Shown: one piece after another, positions 54,562-64,000 of the stretch
How the letters are laid out: each line of letters begins with the position of its first letter
How positions within the stretch are numbered: the first letter of the stretch is position 1
Origin: Apium graveolens
Lineage: Eukaryota; Streptophyta; Magnoliopsida; Apiales; Apiaceae
Reading direction: 5' to 3'
Assembly: GCF_009905375.1 (NCBI RefSeq)
Contig: NC_133657.1
Location: forward strand, 2,542,001 to 2,606,000
Length of the DNA: 64,000 nt
Position numbers and translations under genes: made by a program
Notes under the pieces: model-generated
Databases searched by the model: none
The model's input: only the letters and a program-made list of their open reading frames with translations
What the model was told of the DNA's origin: nothing

Positions 54562-54940
54562 CTTGCCCGGAAGATCGTTAGCAACAAATCAAACCATTTG
54601 GTTGTGCAATGCGCGTTATGCAGATAGCAAAGTTTTCAGTCGCACTCTGCTTGCAAAGGTATATGCTGCAATCTTAGACCACAATTTGCTGCAAATTTCA
54701 AGTTTCTGCTTGACACTTTCTAGATACTGAATACATGCTTATTCTCTTGTGTTCTTTTTGACATCTGGATCCTTTGTGTTTCTCAGAGTGCATCAGTTCA
54801 GGTACCGACTTTAACCGTGACTTGCTAGATCACATTTTTCACTAGAGAACTATTCATTAATGATGCGTTTTTCTGTGTTTCAGACAGTTGTATGCTTTCC
54901 GTATTCAGGTGGGGTAGTTGAGCTAGGTACAACTGACCTG
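54562..54940 (+). pseudogene. captured exons of a GL3/EGL3-type bHLH (bHLH-MYC N domain)
   Basis: Three exon-like pieces read continuously: 54562-54658 (LPGRSLATNQTIWLCNARY then ADSKVFSRTLLAK), 54787-54801 (SASVQ) and 54884-54940 (TVVCFPYSGGVVELGTTDL). Each is bounded by AG and GT in the correct phase. The pattern is the conserved MYB-interacting N-terminal region of subgroup IIIf bHLH proteins (GL3, EGL3, MYC1, TT8), which control anthocyanin and trichome or root-hair fate with MYB and WD40 partners. IWLCNA and the FP..GGVVELGTT wording fit GL3/EGL3 more than TT8. The rest of the gene, including the bHLH domain, is absent, and the fragment lies 0.8 kb inside the Helitron 3' end, so it is a gene fragment captured with its introns. 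It is not a working gene by itself. Confidence 0.85.
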
Positions 54941-55050
54941 GTGAGTTAATTATAATTCAATTGAGCCAAGTTTAAGTAGCATATATTTTTTGTTTAGCAC
55001 ATTTAAGTTTCCATCAAGTCTGATGTTGTTCCAATATTTTATCCATGTTG

Positions 55051-55297
55051 ACTACCGGATAATCTGTCTTGGCTACCGGATAATCTGCCTTCACAAATTT
55101 TGCTTAAAAAAATACTTCATGGAGTTCCTGTGAAGCATAACAATCACTTACTTGAGACGCAAGAGGATAATGGCAAGGAAGGGAAGCTAAAAAGACCAAA
55201 AACCAAAATTGATGAAAATCATGTACTAGGTAGCAGAGGGAAGAAAAAGAGAAAAGATGAAGGCGTTGAAGAAAAGGAAAGCTTCTGGAATCAGTGA
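55051..55297 (+). other. Lys-rich open frame in the Helitron 3' end, perhaps a second captured fragment
   Basis: An open frame reads LPDNLPSQILLKKILHG and then a Lys/Glu-rich stretch (KEGKLKRPKTK, RGKKKRKDEG) to a stop at 55297. It lies between the bHLH fragment and the terminal hairpin, where captured DNA is often found. A short word CTACCGGATAATCTG is repeated just before it. I do not recognise the source protein. Confidence 0.3.
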
Positions 55298-55700
55298 GAT
55301 AAAAACTACAAGACCATTTCAGAAGGAGGATATATTGAAAGAAGATGTTAACGTCTCTTAAAGAGGGAAGGATATTATCATAGAAATTCAATGTCCTTGG
55401 GAGAAGATTTATTTGTAGAAGTCATGCGTGCAACAAACAATCTCGTGATCACGCCAAAATTGAAGGTTTGGTTTTGTATATTGGTGGTCATGGACCTCAG
55501 CTGTATGTTGATTAGAAAATGAGGCCCTTAAGTAGGCTTTTCTAAGTTATTTGCCCTACTAAAGAGCTTCAATGATTTCAACAGTACCTTGATGTGTAAT
55601 GTTTTTCATATATTAGGAATAATAATTTTTAAGAGGTTCTAAAGCACTATATACATAACTCACTAAAAATTATATATGAAATTAAAAATAAAAAATAAAC

Positions 55701-55729
55701 ACCGCGTGAAGCGCGGTAATTTCACCTAG
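55701..55729 (+). other. Helitron 3' terminal hairpin and CTAG end
   Basis: A 6-bp stem ACCGCG/CGCGGT with loop TGAAG is followed by AATTTCAC and CTAG; the next base is T. This is the termination signal for rolling-circle transposition in Helitrons. Confidence 0.88.
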
Positions 55730-56325
55730 TTTTTTAGAATATAAAACCAAACCAGACATATGACCAAGCCAAATCAGACCATTGAATAACGGATTGCCTC
55801 GGTTTTGAACCACGGTTTGTGCTCAATTATTTATTTTTATTTCGTTTTTGTTAAAATTACAACATTTAAGAAAATATAACATAAAGTTTATTATATATTA
55901 GTATTATGTATTACATATAAGTATTATTATTAAGTTTAGATAAAACGTTCATATATCTTAATTTAATTTAAATAAATAAACATATGTTAGTAAAACTATG
56001 ACATATTAACAATTAACTCAAGTTTTTATATATTTATAAAGCAATATGATGCTTTTGATATAATACACATACTCGCATGCACAAAAATATTAATATTTAA
56101 TCTTAATTTATATTTATATACTAAAACATTTTATATATTAATATGTAACGGTCAGGTTTGGTTTTAACGGTTTTAAAATATTAGAAACCGCAATCAAACC
56201 ATTTATGTGTAACCAGTCCGGTTTACCGAACCATCACCAACGATTTTGGCGGTTACGATTTATCTTGATTTGAATTATCATGATTCGATCCGAATTAATG
56301 ATTTGACGGATTTTTTAAACACCTC
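55730..56325. repeat. possible hAT-like MITE that received the Helitron
   Basis: The left flank (39460-39522) begins TTAGTGGTGTTCACAC with GGTCCGGATCC, and the right flank ends near 56325 with GGATTTTTTAAACACCTCAAAC. The right part is full of AACGG, AACCG and GGTTT words in both orientations. Joined across the Helitron these would be about 0.65 kb with imperfect GGTGTTCA/AGGTGTTT inverted ends, as in hAT-type MITEs. Ends and target duplication are not firm. Confidence 0.3.
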
Positions 56326-56329
56326 AAAC

Positions 56330-57360
56330 CCGGACGCATGCATACCGGAGTTATCAATTAGCAAAAAAAATGAATTATATCTCTCATTTATGTTGTGAAA
56401 ATCGGAAAAGTACAAAAAAAATGGTACTGTAAATAGATACTTCCGCGTGTCGGTGTATGTACGAGTCCAGTTAAAACTGAAATAAGCCCATGGGCTCGGG
56501 TACTGAAATGTAAGGTGTCAACTACTGTAGTTAGAGGTTGCTACGAAACAAGTAACAGAGAATCACAATAATACCAATTTCAGTGGTGATAATAACCAGG
56601 ACAAACAAAATTGATGCTTGTTCCGTTAAATTTCAGTGGTGATAATAACCAGTAGCCACTCAATGTAGACTAAATTGATGCCAATCAGTTCTATATCAGT
56701 TCACCTGCATCCCACTTTTCAGTGACTGCAGTTTTATATCAGGCTACTCTCTACACTATACTATATTTCTTCTACTGAAGCTGAAAGCCTGAAAGCCTGA
56801 AACCAAGTACAAAATTCGTCCGTTTGGTAACCTGTATTTCATTCGAAATTCTGGATTTGGGCAAATAACAAGTTTCGATGAGCAAAAGAATTTGGTTTCG
56901 GATTTCATATTAAATCCAACACATTCAACTATTATTAATACACTGAAAACTTGAAATGGCAACTCATTTAAAAATTCATTATTTAAAATAAAATGCACGT
57001 TACCAAACACACTCTCCCCGGTATCGGAAAAAATCAGCCCTTTAATAATCTTATACATTACCACATACATACTCAAAAAAAACTATTTAAATTATCAAGA
57101 AATTATAAACGAGAAATCAAGAACATTTTGATCCCCTTTCTTGCCAAGGGGCTGGATCAAACTAAAAATCAATTTATTCTCATACAATAAAAATCAAAAC
57201 ATAGTATTAAAAAAAAAAACTTTGTGTATTGCCACAAACATTTGCATATATATAATAGAACTAACAAATACGAGAAACATTAGGGGTGAACGTAACCCGA
57301 CCGAACAGCTAAACACATTACGAATAATACTAATAGTAAATCACCTTTACAAGAGATCTC
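56330..57360. other. intergenic DNA
   Basis: Mostly AT-rich with a short direct repeat TTTCAGTGGTGATAATAACCAG at about 56578 and 56632. No gene is seen. The part next to 57360 would be the 3' UTR of the small minus-strand gene. Confidence 0.5.
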
Positions 57361-57543
57361 TCACTCTCCTTTAGGTTTATCATCACCACATTCAGCCTTC
57401 TCCTTTGGCTTCTCAGCTGCCTTGTCCTTGACTTGTTTCTCCTTTGGCTTCCCTTTCTTTGGTTTCATGAAACAAAAACAAGAGCAACAAGGACACTGAA
57501 ACAAGAACTTCATCCTCTTCCTCTGCTTCTCTCTACTCACCAA
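57361..57543 (-). CDS. small Cys- and Lys-rich protein, function unknown
   Basis: A 60-codon frame on the minus strand has two clear parts: a Cys/Phe-rich head KFLFQCPCCSCFCFMKPKKG and a Lys/Glu/Pro-rich tail of KPKEK-like units (KGKPKEKQVKDKAAEKPKEK). A second possible start, MKFLFQCPC, lies 10 codons in and may be the true one. The biased, ordered composition is unlike random AT-rich DNA, and short plant proteins with a CPCCSCFC-like head occur, but I cannot name a function. The stop is followed by AT-rich DNA. The Cys cluster could bind metal or be lipid-modified; that is a guess. Confidence 0.5.
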   Translation of the reverse strand: MVSREKQRKRMKFLFQCPCCSCFCFMKPKKGKPKEKQVKDKAAEKPKEKAECGDDKPKGE

Positions 57544-58555
57544 CCACTTGATACTTGATACTACTCTTTAACACAAAATGTCTTTTTCTCAATAATAATT
57601 GTGCATTACTTTTATCATAGGATTCCTTGTCAATCAATTCTTTTTATTTTTTTTGCAAATATAAACTTTAAATCAATGGTATAGTGGGGTTGGGTATGGG
57701 AAAAATGAATATTTCATGCATATGCAAAGCAAACTTTTTGTGGGACCATGTTACCCACTATCATTGAATAAAAACAGGAAATCCCAACTGTTTTTGTCTA
57801 CACATTAATTTTTACTCTGCTGGCAAGCATATATACACTTAATACACACACAACATTATTATGTACAGTAGTAATAATAATTTTTTTCTTCAGGCATGTC
57901 CTGTTTCACCTGTGAAGAATAAACTTGTGACTGTGAGTTACATTATGTGTCGACCCTCCTTCCCGTGGTTCTAAAAAACGGAAATCGAAATTATTAGGAA
58001 GAACAATTTTTATAGTAAATAATTAATAATTAATTGAATTAATTAATTAAAACATTAATTAGATGTGTGTACTAAAATATAAAAAAATAGTTTATTAAAT
58101 TAAATATATTAATTTAAGAAAAAAGTCCGGTTATTAATGGAATGATAAAATTTAATCGACGGAACATATTGGAATATTAAATATAAAAATATAAAAATAT
58201 TAAATATTTTTGAAAGGTTTAGTAGTTTTAAAACATGACAAGCTAGCAGTGACAGATAATTCATCTGAGCATTTACAGAAAATAAAACTGACACTGAGGT
58301 TTTTGAACTAAAAGCTGTCAAATATACAACTTGAAAACACCAAAAAAACAAGAATAAACACTTCCTAACCTGCAAATCCAGAAGTTTCCCGTTAAACTGG
58401 CACATGGGGATTGAAGCAAGAATTTTCTAATTTGGACTTGTCTGTAGGCTTAGAAAAATTAGAGGGCTAGTGGGCTTTTTACAGTAAAATCAGGCTTCAA
58501 CAGCAGCAGAATGAGGTCTGCACATGGGAAATTGATGCAGCCTATCTGTGGGCCA
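57544..58555. other. intergenic DNA, upstream of the small gene
   Basis: AT-rich sequence, expected to hold the promoter of the minus-strand small gene in its first few hundred bases. Open frames such as 58109-58405 (-) are AT-driven and resemble nothing. Confidence 0.45.
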
Positions 58556-58761
58556 CCTGGAACCGTTAAATTCGTCTAATTCGCGAGCCGTTCACGGCTT
58601 CATATTCTGTCAACTCGGCACAACACGCGCAGCTATACAGGCCGTTCACGACTTAATTGGCTGTTGAACCGGACCGCCGGAAATTCGGTCCGGTACGGTC
58701 GGCCCGACCGTGTGGCCGGCTCTATGTAGTTCTTAAAAATTTAAAATTTCAAGGGTAAAAT

Positions 58762-59030
58762 GTGGTTCGATAAAAAAGATGTTATCTTTCCCGTCAATTA
58801 TTTTAGCAAAAATAAGTGACAAAATTATCCATGAGGACGGGGCTAGTAAGATTTCAACATATAAAAGAATATATATACTACCTTTGTTTCTTTTGAGTTA
58901 TCGTTTCATTTTTCTGCAAGCATATAAGATGAATTGATCGTACAAAAAAGTCGTTATCTTTCCCGTCAATTATTTACCAAAAATAAGTGACAAAACAAGA
59001 AAGGGATAGTAAGATCTAAAGGTTAAAAAC
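58762..59030 (+). repeat. two-copy repeat, about 170 bp apart
   Basis: GTTATCTTTCCCGTCAATTATTT followed by (AG/C)CAAAAATAAGTGACAAAA occurs at 58780-58823 and at 58951-58995; matching sequence continues to a shared AGTAAGAT. A diverged tandem duplication in non-coding DNA. The GC-rich stretch just before (58560-58730, with CGGTCCGGTACGGTCGG) differs in composition and may be another repeat. Confidence 0.7.
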
Positions 59031-60074
59031 TATTATACTACATAACTACTTCAAATGGAAAAAACAATTAGCTCTCTTTTGAAGAAAAACTTTGTGGGTT
59101 CATGTTTGAAAGAGTTACGCCCGGTTCATCAATCTATAACTTCCTGATTTCGTCGATTTTATTCTTGAAAGAATTACGCCTGGTTCATGGTTTTTAAAAT
59201 TATATAGGTTAGTGTCGAAAAGAGTGTTACTGTTCTTCATGTGTCATGTCTTTGGTACAGATTCTTGGGAAATTGCAAGGTTGTCAAAGTTATTGCCTTG
59301 TCTAGATTTTTTGGCTTGCGGAGATGGTACACACGGAGTAACTTTGTGAACGTGCTAATAATACATGTTATCTAGAAATTGTACAAAATATATAGTATTA
59401 TTTAAAAAAAATTGAACATGTAAGAAATTTTGATTTAATAGTGTTAGTTATAATGATTAGTTATATTAAAAAATGAATTTGATTGTTATTTTAGAATTTC
59501 AACACTTATATTTTGTTATAAAGAGATTTTCGTATAACAGTGTTCTGGAGGTTATTGGCCGAAATAAAGATCAAGGGTGGTGTTTTGAGGGCGGAGGAAG
59601 GTTGTGTATGGTGGTGGCTGAGCTTGTATGTTGACTCCTCAAAAAAGAATAGGTTTTTTTTTTTATTCTTTGTCAAGTGTCGACTCATGTCTCATATAAG
59701 TGTTTACGTACCCTATTTATAGGGATCAAGCCTCACGTAGTTTTTGGGGAACAAGTCACATAGGCTAGGGTTAGGGTTCTACGACCCGTGTAGACCAAGC
59801 CCATGACAAAGTCAGGCCTTCAGCCAATTAGTCACGTAAATCTCGACCGGCTCCACACGCTTCCTACAATCTCACGGCATCTCCGCATTTCTTCCCATGA
59901 TTGCAGGAATACCCCGTGTCGGCCCCGAAATTTACGAGCAACTCAGTCATCTATGAGTCACTTTTCATGTTACACACAAAGTCCTAAAACGCGGGTCGGC
60001 CTGGTCGCCTCGGCCCGCACCGCCTTTTTCCTAAATCAATAAACAAGATGTCTTCTTTATTTTCCACAAGATGT

Positions 60075-60292
60075 GAGCTCATGGGCCCAGCCCGCATATG
60101 AGCACCTGATCCCAGCTCGCATGCCGTGAGCCTAGCTTGCATGTGAGAGCCCGGGTTACATGTGGGAGCCCAGCTCGCACATCGCGAGCCCAGCTCACAT
60201 GTGAGAGCCCGGCTCACATATGAGAGCTCAGCCCACATGTGCTAGCCCAATTCACATATGAATCCTCAATTTTAGCTCACATGTGTGAGGCC
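60075..60292 (+). repeat. 19-20 bp tandem repeat array, GCCCAGCTCACATGTGAGA
   Basis: About nine to ten imperfect units of the type GCCC(A/G)GCTC(A/G)CATGTGAGA follow one another. Variation falls mainly in the CATGTG/CATATG centre. Each unit contains a near-palindrome around CACATGTG. Confidence 0.85.
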
Positions 60293-60569
60293 AGTTCTTC
60301 AATTCACCCTCAGGGACCTGTTTAGGACCCATGACCGAAAGCGGGCATAACAACTACCCCCCAAAATTTCCAGTCGCACTTGTGGGGATAGGAATTTTTT
60401 TGCCTGCACCTACGAGAGCGAGCCCACGAGGTCGCACCCGGCCGCCTCGCATGTCTTCCAACGGTCATGAGTTTTGAACCCAGGACAGCTGTAGGACAGC
60501 TGGCGTAGGGATTCGTGTCATCTTCTAAGATGGTGACACGTGTCACTTCTTCTTTCTCTCTCTTACCCC

Positions 60570-60580
60570 CTATAAATATG
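60570..60580 (+). promoter_or_regulatory. TATA-like box of the gypsy-type element
   Basis: CTATAAATATG follows a CT-rich run and lies about 0.5 kb before the gag-like frame, in the right place for an LTR promoter. The site is assigned by sequence and position only. Confidence 0.4.
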
Positions 60581-61059
60581 TGGAATCCTCATTTCATTTC
60601 GCTCATTTCCAAGAACACTTAACGAACTGCTGTCCATTTTGCTCAAGGATCTACCACGGCCAAAACAATCATCACCACAAGAACCGTCTACCGGCGGCGA
60701 TATTCTCCGGCAACAGATTCATCAGGATCTTCATTTGAATCTTCTACATGTACTATTTTGATCCACAATCATTCATTTTCATTCTTGTTTGTTCTTGTGC
60801 ACCATGCGAGCATACACAACCTGCTCGACGCGACCTCACACACAATCACCAATTGCGATGCGAGCCTGTCGGCTCACATAGACATTTAGGCGCAACCCCG
60901 TGTGTGACGTGAGGACACTTAGGTGTGACCCCATATTTATTTCTATTTTTTATAGGGCCACACACTAATATTCACCATCTTTCACAGATGTAGAGTGCGT
61001 CTTCAGCTTGCTCCTACGGGTCGTCTCGTTCATCCTCCAACCCGGCTCGCTCTTCAGCC

Positions 61060-62330
61060 ACTCCATCTCCTTTGAACAAATATCCACCCGAGCAGAGGGG
61101 CTCAAAGGACTTTGACCTCTCTCTCTGGACACATCAGCCAACCTATTTCTGCCAGCTCTTCTATTACCCCCCAAGGGGCCCTAACATTGCTCGAGTTGAG
61201 AACTCGATGCGAGCCGGTGGTTCCGGCTCTCTGAACATCCACCTCGATCCTAACCCTGAAGACTACACCAGGGAGACTAATATTTATGACTGGAGAAATA
61301 GACCTTTGGACCTTTCCCAAATACCTGCCCCTCTTGGGATGGAGGAACTTCTACGGTGCGAGCCTGCTCCTATAGACAAAGAGCGAGCAGAGGAGATTTT
61401 AAGGGAAATGGCTCAGGAGAGAGAGACTTGCCTTAAGCAAGTTGCAGCCAATGACCTCGACCCTATTTATCTTGACTCTGAATCTACTGATAGTGATCTG
61501 GGCAGTGCTTATTATGACACCAATAAAAGGAAAGAGCCTGTTGCCGCAAAATATCCCATCTTCGGACTCTAGGGTGAAAAAGATGACTCATATTGGTCTT
61601 ATGATTCTCCAAAGAGCGAGGAGGTGGAAGATGTGAAAAGCCAGGTCAACATCTGCAACTACAAATATATCCCTGCGGCTTCTCCTGAACCGTATGTGCC
61701 TCCCTCTCAGCGCAAGCTAGAGGGCGAGATCATTTTTAGAAAGCAGATCATTCCGGACGGGGAGGAGAGCTCGACCTCGGTCGAAGAGGAGACAAAAATT
61801 CTTGCCTGTCGTGACCTCGCATCTTCCCTCACTCAAAAGTAACTGGCCGAAATTATTGACCAATTGTAGCTCGAGGGTCATGTTATTTTGCCCAGGTCGC
61901 ACATGCGATGCTACAGGTTCAACCATCCCGAGAACGGGGGCAGGGTGCCACACATGGTTCTCTTTACCTTCCTGATTAGGCTAGGGATTTCTTCTCCTCT
62001 TCACCCATTTATCAAGGATGTTTGCGAGTACTACCAGCTCGCTCCACTTCTGATTAACCCGAATGGATACAGGACCGCTATCGCTTTGTACATCATATAT
62101 CAAAAGCGTGGGTTTCCTCCTCTTACCGCGAGGCAGTTAGGCTGTTTTCTCAATTTGAAGCATTCCTCAAATGACTTTGGGTACTTATACCTATATGCAT
62201 GGCCGTGCTACAACAAGAAGAATCTCATCCACAACGGGACGAGCAATTCAGGGAAATGGAAGAGCCCCTACTTCTATATTCATGAGGTGCCTCGAGTCCA
62301 AACTCACTTCTACTAAAACCCATGTAATAC
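61060..62330 (+). pseudogene. broken gag-like gene of a gypsy-type element (Transposase_28-like)
   Basis: Three consecutive open pieces (61072-61572, 61624-61842, 61888-62316) lie on the same strand. The last has RLGISSPLHPFIKDVCEYY, LAPLLINPNGYRTAIALYI and FLNLKHSSNDFGYLYLYAW, which resembles the plant family called putative gypsy-type transposon (PF04195), the N-terminal part of gag-like polyproteins in some plant Ty3/gypsy elements. Stops separate the pieces (TAG at 61570, TAA at 61840). A further coding-like part follows from 62400 (LQGQEKINADSLLELPLSD) and is cut by the LTR at 62556. The gene is inactive. Confidence 0.6.
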
Positions 62331-62555
62331 AAGTTTTTTCTGGCCGCATCTCCTTTCCTTATAGTAGTATATTCTAATAATCACACTTTTTTTATTACCA
62401 GCCACCCCGCCTCGAACTGTCCTTCAAGGGCAGGAGAAGATAAACGCGGACAGCCTCCTTGAGCTCCCTCTATCGGACAGAGATATCCGGAAACTAATAA
62501 CTACCTCGAACCTGGTCGAGTGTGGGTTCTTGAAAGAGGGAGTGAGGCTGACTCC

Positions 62556-63924
62556 TGTTAGTCGCTACACACACGCTAAATTACACGCCAGTATACGCGA
62601 TCGCAAGTAATATAGAATAAATTCTAGTTCGTTCTCACAGGGATCAACTAAGGTTAATTTCAATCAATGTATCTATGCAACACTAGTATGGTTATTATCC
62701 AATGCTAAGACGAATAACAAATTGAGGTGATTTATACTAAATTAACTAAGAGATTATACTAAAGAATATAAACTAAGAGATTAAAAAGGTTTGAATAATA
62801 TATGACACAAATATGGGATTCTAACTTTATTAAATACTTCATTCAATAGACTTTTCGTTCTTAACCTTAACATGCAGTGATGATGACACTAATCAGATAA
62901 CACGAAACTGATAAACGCCAACTTTCGTTGTACGCATACCATACCACCAGACATCCACAAAAGAGATGAAAGATGAATAGACACCAATTATATTGAGACC
63001 CTATATGTCTATAGAATTTGACAACATAACGATTTAATGCACAAGTTATCTTTTGCGATTACATAGGGCAAGTAAAATGGTTAAAATTACCTACGAATCA
63101 TGCATATCACATACATGAACCTATGCTAGCATGGGAAGTTCTAAACCCTTAAATTCACTTTCACTTCATTAAGAATTAACACATTGTCTTATAAGTTCGC
63201 GACACTTATAAGACGATTAAGCACAACAAAAACTAGGTTATCATACAATCACCACACACTAAGGTATCGAAATGAATTAATTAAAGAAATCCATAAATAA
63301 ATCCGTTAGAACCCCACGATAATGATTAGCCCATATTCGGACTCATCATCAACGTGGGTTCAAGAATAAGAAAACTAGCATCCAAAGTTATAACTTAAAA
63401 CACAGAATCACAAGTATAAACTAGATCTTCCTCGCCTTGGTTGAATTGTGCTCTACAGTCTTATTATGCCTTCTCCTTAGCTCTGGTCCGTCTCCTCCTA
63501 AAAAATGAGCTTTATTTATGTATATATATACTGTAGAATTAACCAGGACTTCAAACTCTCAAAATCCCAATAGAAACAGAATTCTGTCACCTCGACCTGG
63601 CGCGGCCGCGCTTTGCTTCAGCACGGGCGCACTAAGTTTTTGTTTCTTGGGCGCGGCCGTGCGCTACTTCAGCGTGGGCGCGCCGTCCTTCTGGATAAAA
63701 TTCTGATTTATTTTCTCCTTGTTGATTTGAGCTGGTCTTTTCATGAGCCTTTATTTGAGACACCATCCTAACACCAAATTAGCACTAAAACCATGTTAAT
63801 TCACCTGATTACCTGGAAAATGTCTGCAATGCAAAAACACGTTAAAAACACTAACAACTTTACTACAAAACACTAATTCAAAGGTTTACGGAGCGTTATA
63901 AAGTGTCATAAATGCCACTCAACA
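62556..63924 (-). mobile_element. 3' LTR of a minus-strand Ty3/gypsy-like element
   Basis: The segment reads TGTTAGTCGCTACAC at its left end and CACTCAACA at its right (TG...CA, 1369 bp). Immediately right of it is TACCCCCAAACTTG, which on the minus strand is the polypurine tract AAGTTTGGGGGTA, and then the CTTGAGGACAAGC wording common at the 3' end of plant Ty3/gypsy coding regions. So it is the 3' LTR of an element on the minus strand whose interior leaves the window. The five bases ACTCC (62551-62555) would be its target duplication. Confidence 0.75.
63596..63700. repeat. GC-rich two-copy repeat inside the LTR
   Basis: GGCGCGGCCGCGCTTTGCTTC-AGCACGGGCGC and GGCGCGGCCGTGCGCTACTTC-AGCGTGGGCGC follow one another about 50 bases apart. 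The tract is far more GC-rich than the rest of the LTR. Confidence 0.7.
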
Positions 63925-64000
63925 TACCCCCAAACTTGAATCAATGCTTGTCCTCAAGCATAAACAGACTCAAAGAACAAGAAATAAAAATACATTAATG
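63925..64000 (-). mobile_element. interior of the minus-strand LTR element (3' end only)
   Basis: The last 76 bases hold the polypurine tract and the sequence before it. Coding is not assessable in so short a piece. Confidence 0.6.

Larger units (their letters stand above)
39523..55729 (+). mobile_element. 16.2-kb Helitron with RPA, Rep-helicase relic and captured bHLH exons
   Basis: The 5' end is TCTATATATA after A at 39522, followed by AAAAGAAAATCACGGGTGC, a typical plant Helitron start. The 3' end is the hairpin ACCGCG-TGAAG-CGCGGT (55701-55717), spacer AATTTCAC and CTAG (55726-55729), with T at 55730. So it inserted between A and T with no target duplication, as Helitrons do. It carries an RPA1-like gene and a Rep/PIF1 helicase relic in the order known for plant Helitrons, plus a host gene fragment near the 3' end. 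Because the helicase gene is broken, it could move only with help from an intact relative. The terminal structures themselves look complete. Confidence 0.92.
59500..60990 (+). mobile_element. LTR-like region of a Ty3/gypsy-type element
   Basis: The region turns GC-richer than its surroundings and holds a repeat array, a TATA-like CTATAAATATG at 60570, and a leader before gag-like frames start near 61060. This has the layout of an LTR promoter and leader. I could not fix the TG...CA ends or a primer site, and no second LTR lies in the window, perhaps because it lies beyond the insertion at 62556. Confidence 0.45.

Noticed and set aside
60322..60546. minus-strand frame in the GC-rich LTR-like region
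   Set aside because: Open frames are expected by chance in this GC-richer tract, and it opposes the element's orientation with no known motif.

Overview
This is a plant nuclear window from a eudicot. The evidence is AT-rich DNA, spliced genes with GT-AG introns, a SPA-type photomorphogenesis gene, a plant-type bifunctional methionine-salvage enzyme, and Helitron, Ty1/copia-like, Ty3/gypsy-like and CACTA-like elements. An Apiales-like host is possible, but nothing here fixes the species.

Layout. 1-5000: AT-rich intergenic DNA with a CACTA-like repeat. 5590-10884 (+): a SPA1-RELATED (SPA3/SPA4 type) WD40 gene whose seven exons join to 868 codons. 12049-14427 (-): a GT14 beta-glucuronosyltransferase (GlcAT14 type), four exons, 436 codons. 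15259-15435: a GA-rich minisatellite upstream of it. 16330-24735: a repeat block. It holds a deleted LTR retrotransposon (17821-24221, 5-bp duplication GTTTG) whose 5' LTR is split by a complete solo LTR (18294-19848, duplication TAGAC), and a minus-strand Helitron-like end near 24390. 26931-31374 (+): a tail-anchored coiled-coil proton pump interactor. 32286-38359 (-): DEP1, the methylthioribulose-1-phosphate dehydratase/enolase-phosphatase fusion; twelve exons join to exactly 520 codons.

39523-55729 is a 16.2-kb Helitron. It has a TC 5' end, a 3' hairpin followed by CTAG, and insertion between A and T. It carries an RPA1-like single-strand-binding protein gene (40750-44047), a decayed Rep/PIF1-type helicase gene (about 47727-52728, with recognisable rolling-circle and helicase motifs but several stops and frameshifts), a tandem duplication of upstream exons, and near its 3' end three exons of a host GL3/EGL3-type bHLH regulator, still flanked by splice sites. 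This is the most notable structure in the window. The element looks non-autonomous now, and its host gene fragment looks captured.

55730-64000 holds the other flank (perhaps an older hAT-like MITE), a small possible Cys/Lys-rich protein gene (57361-57543, -), and a gypsy-type element with an LTR-like region, a 19-20 bp repeat array and broken gag-like ORFs. That element is interrupted at 62556 by the LTR of another retrotransposon on the minus strand, which runs out of the window.

The four host genes (SPA, GlcAT14, PPI, DEP1) are unrelated in function and form no cluster. All exon boundaries were read by eye from splice sites and protein continuity.
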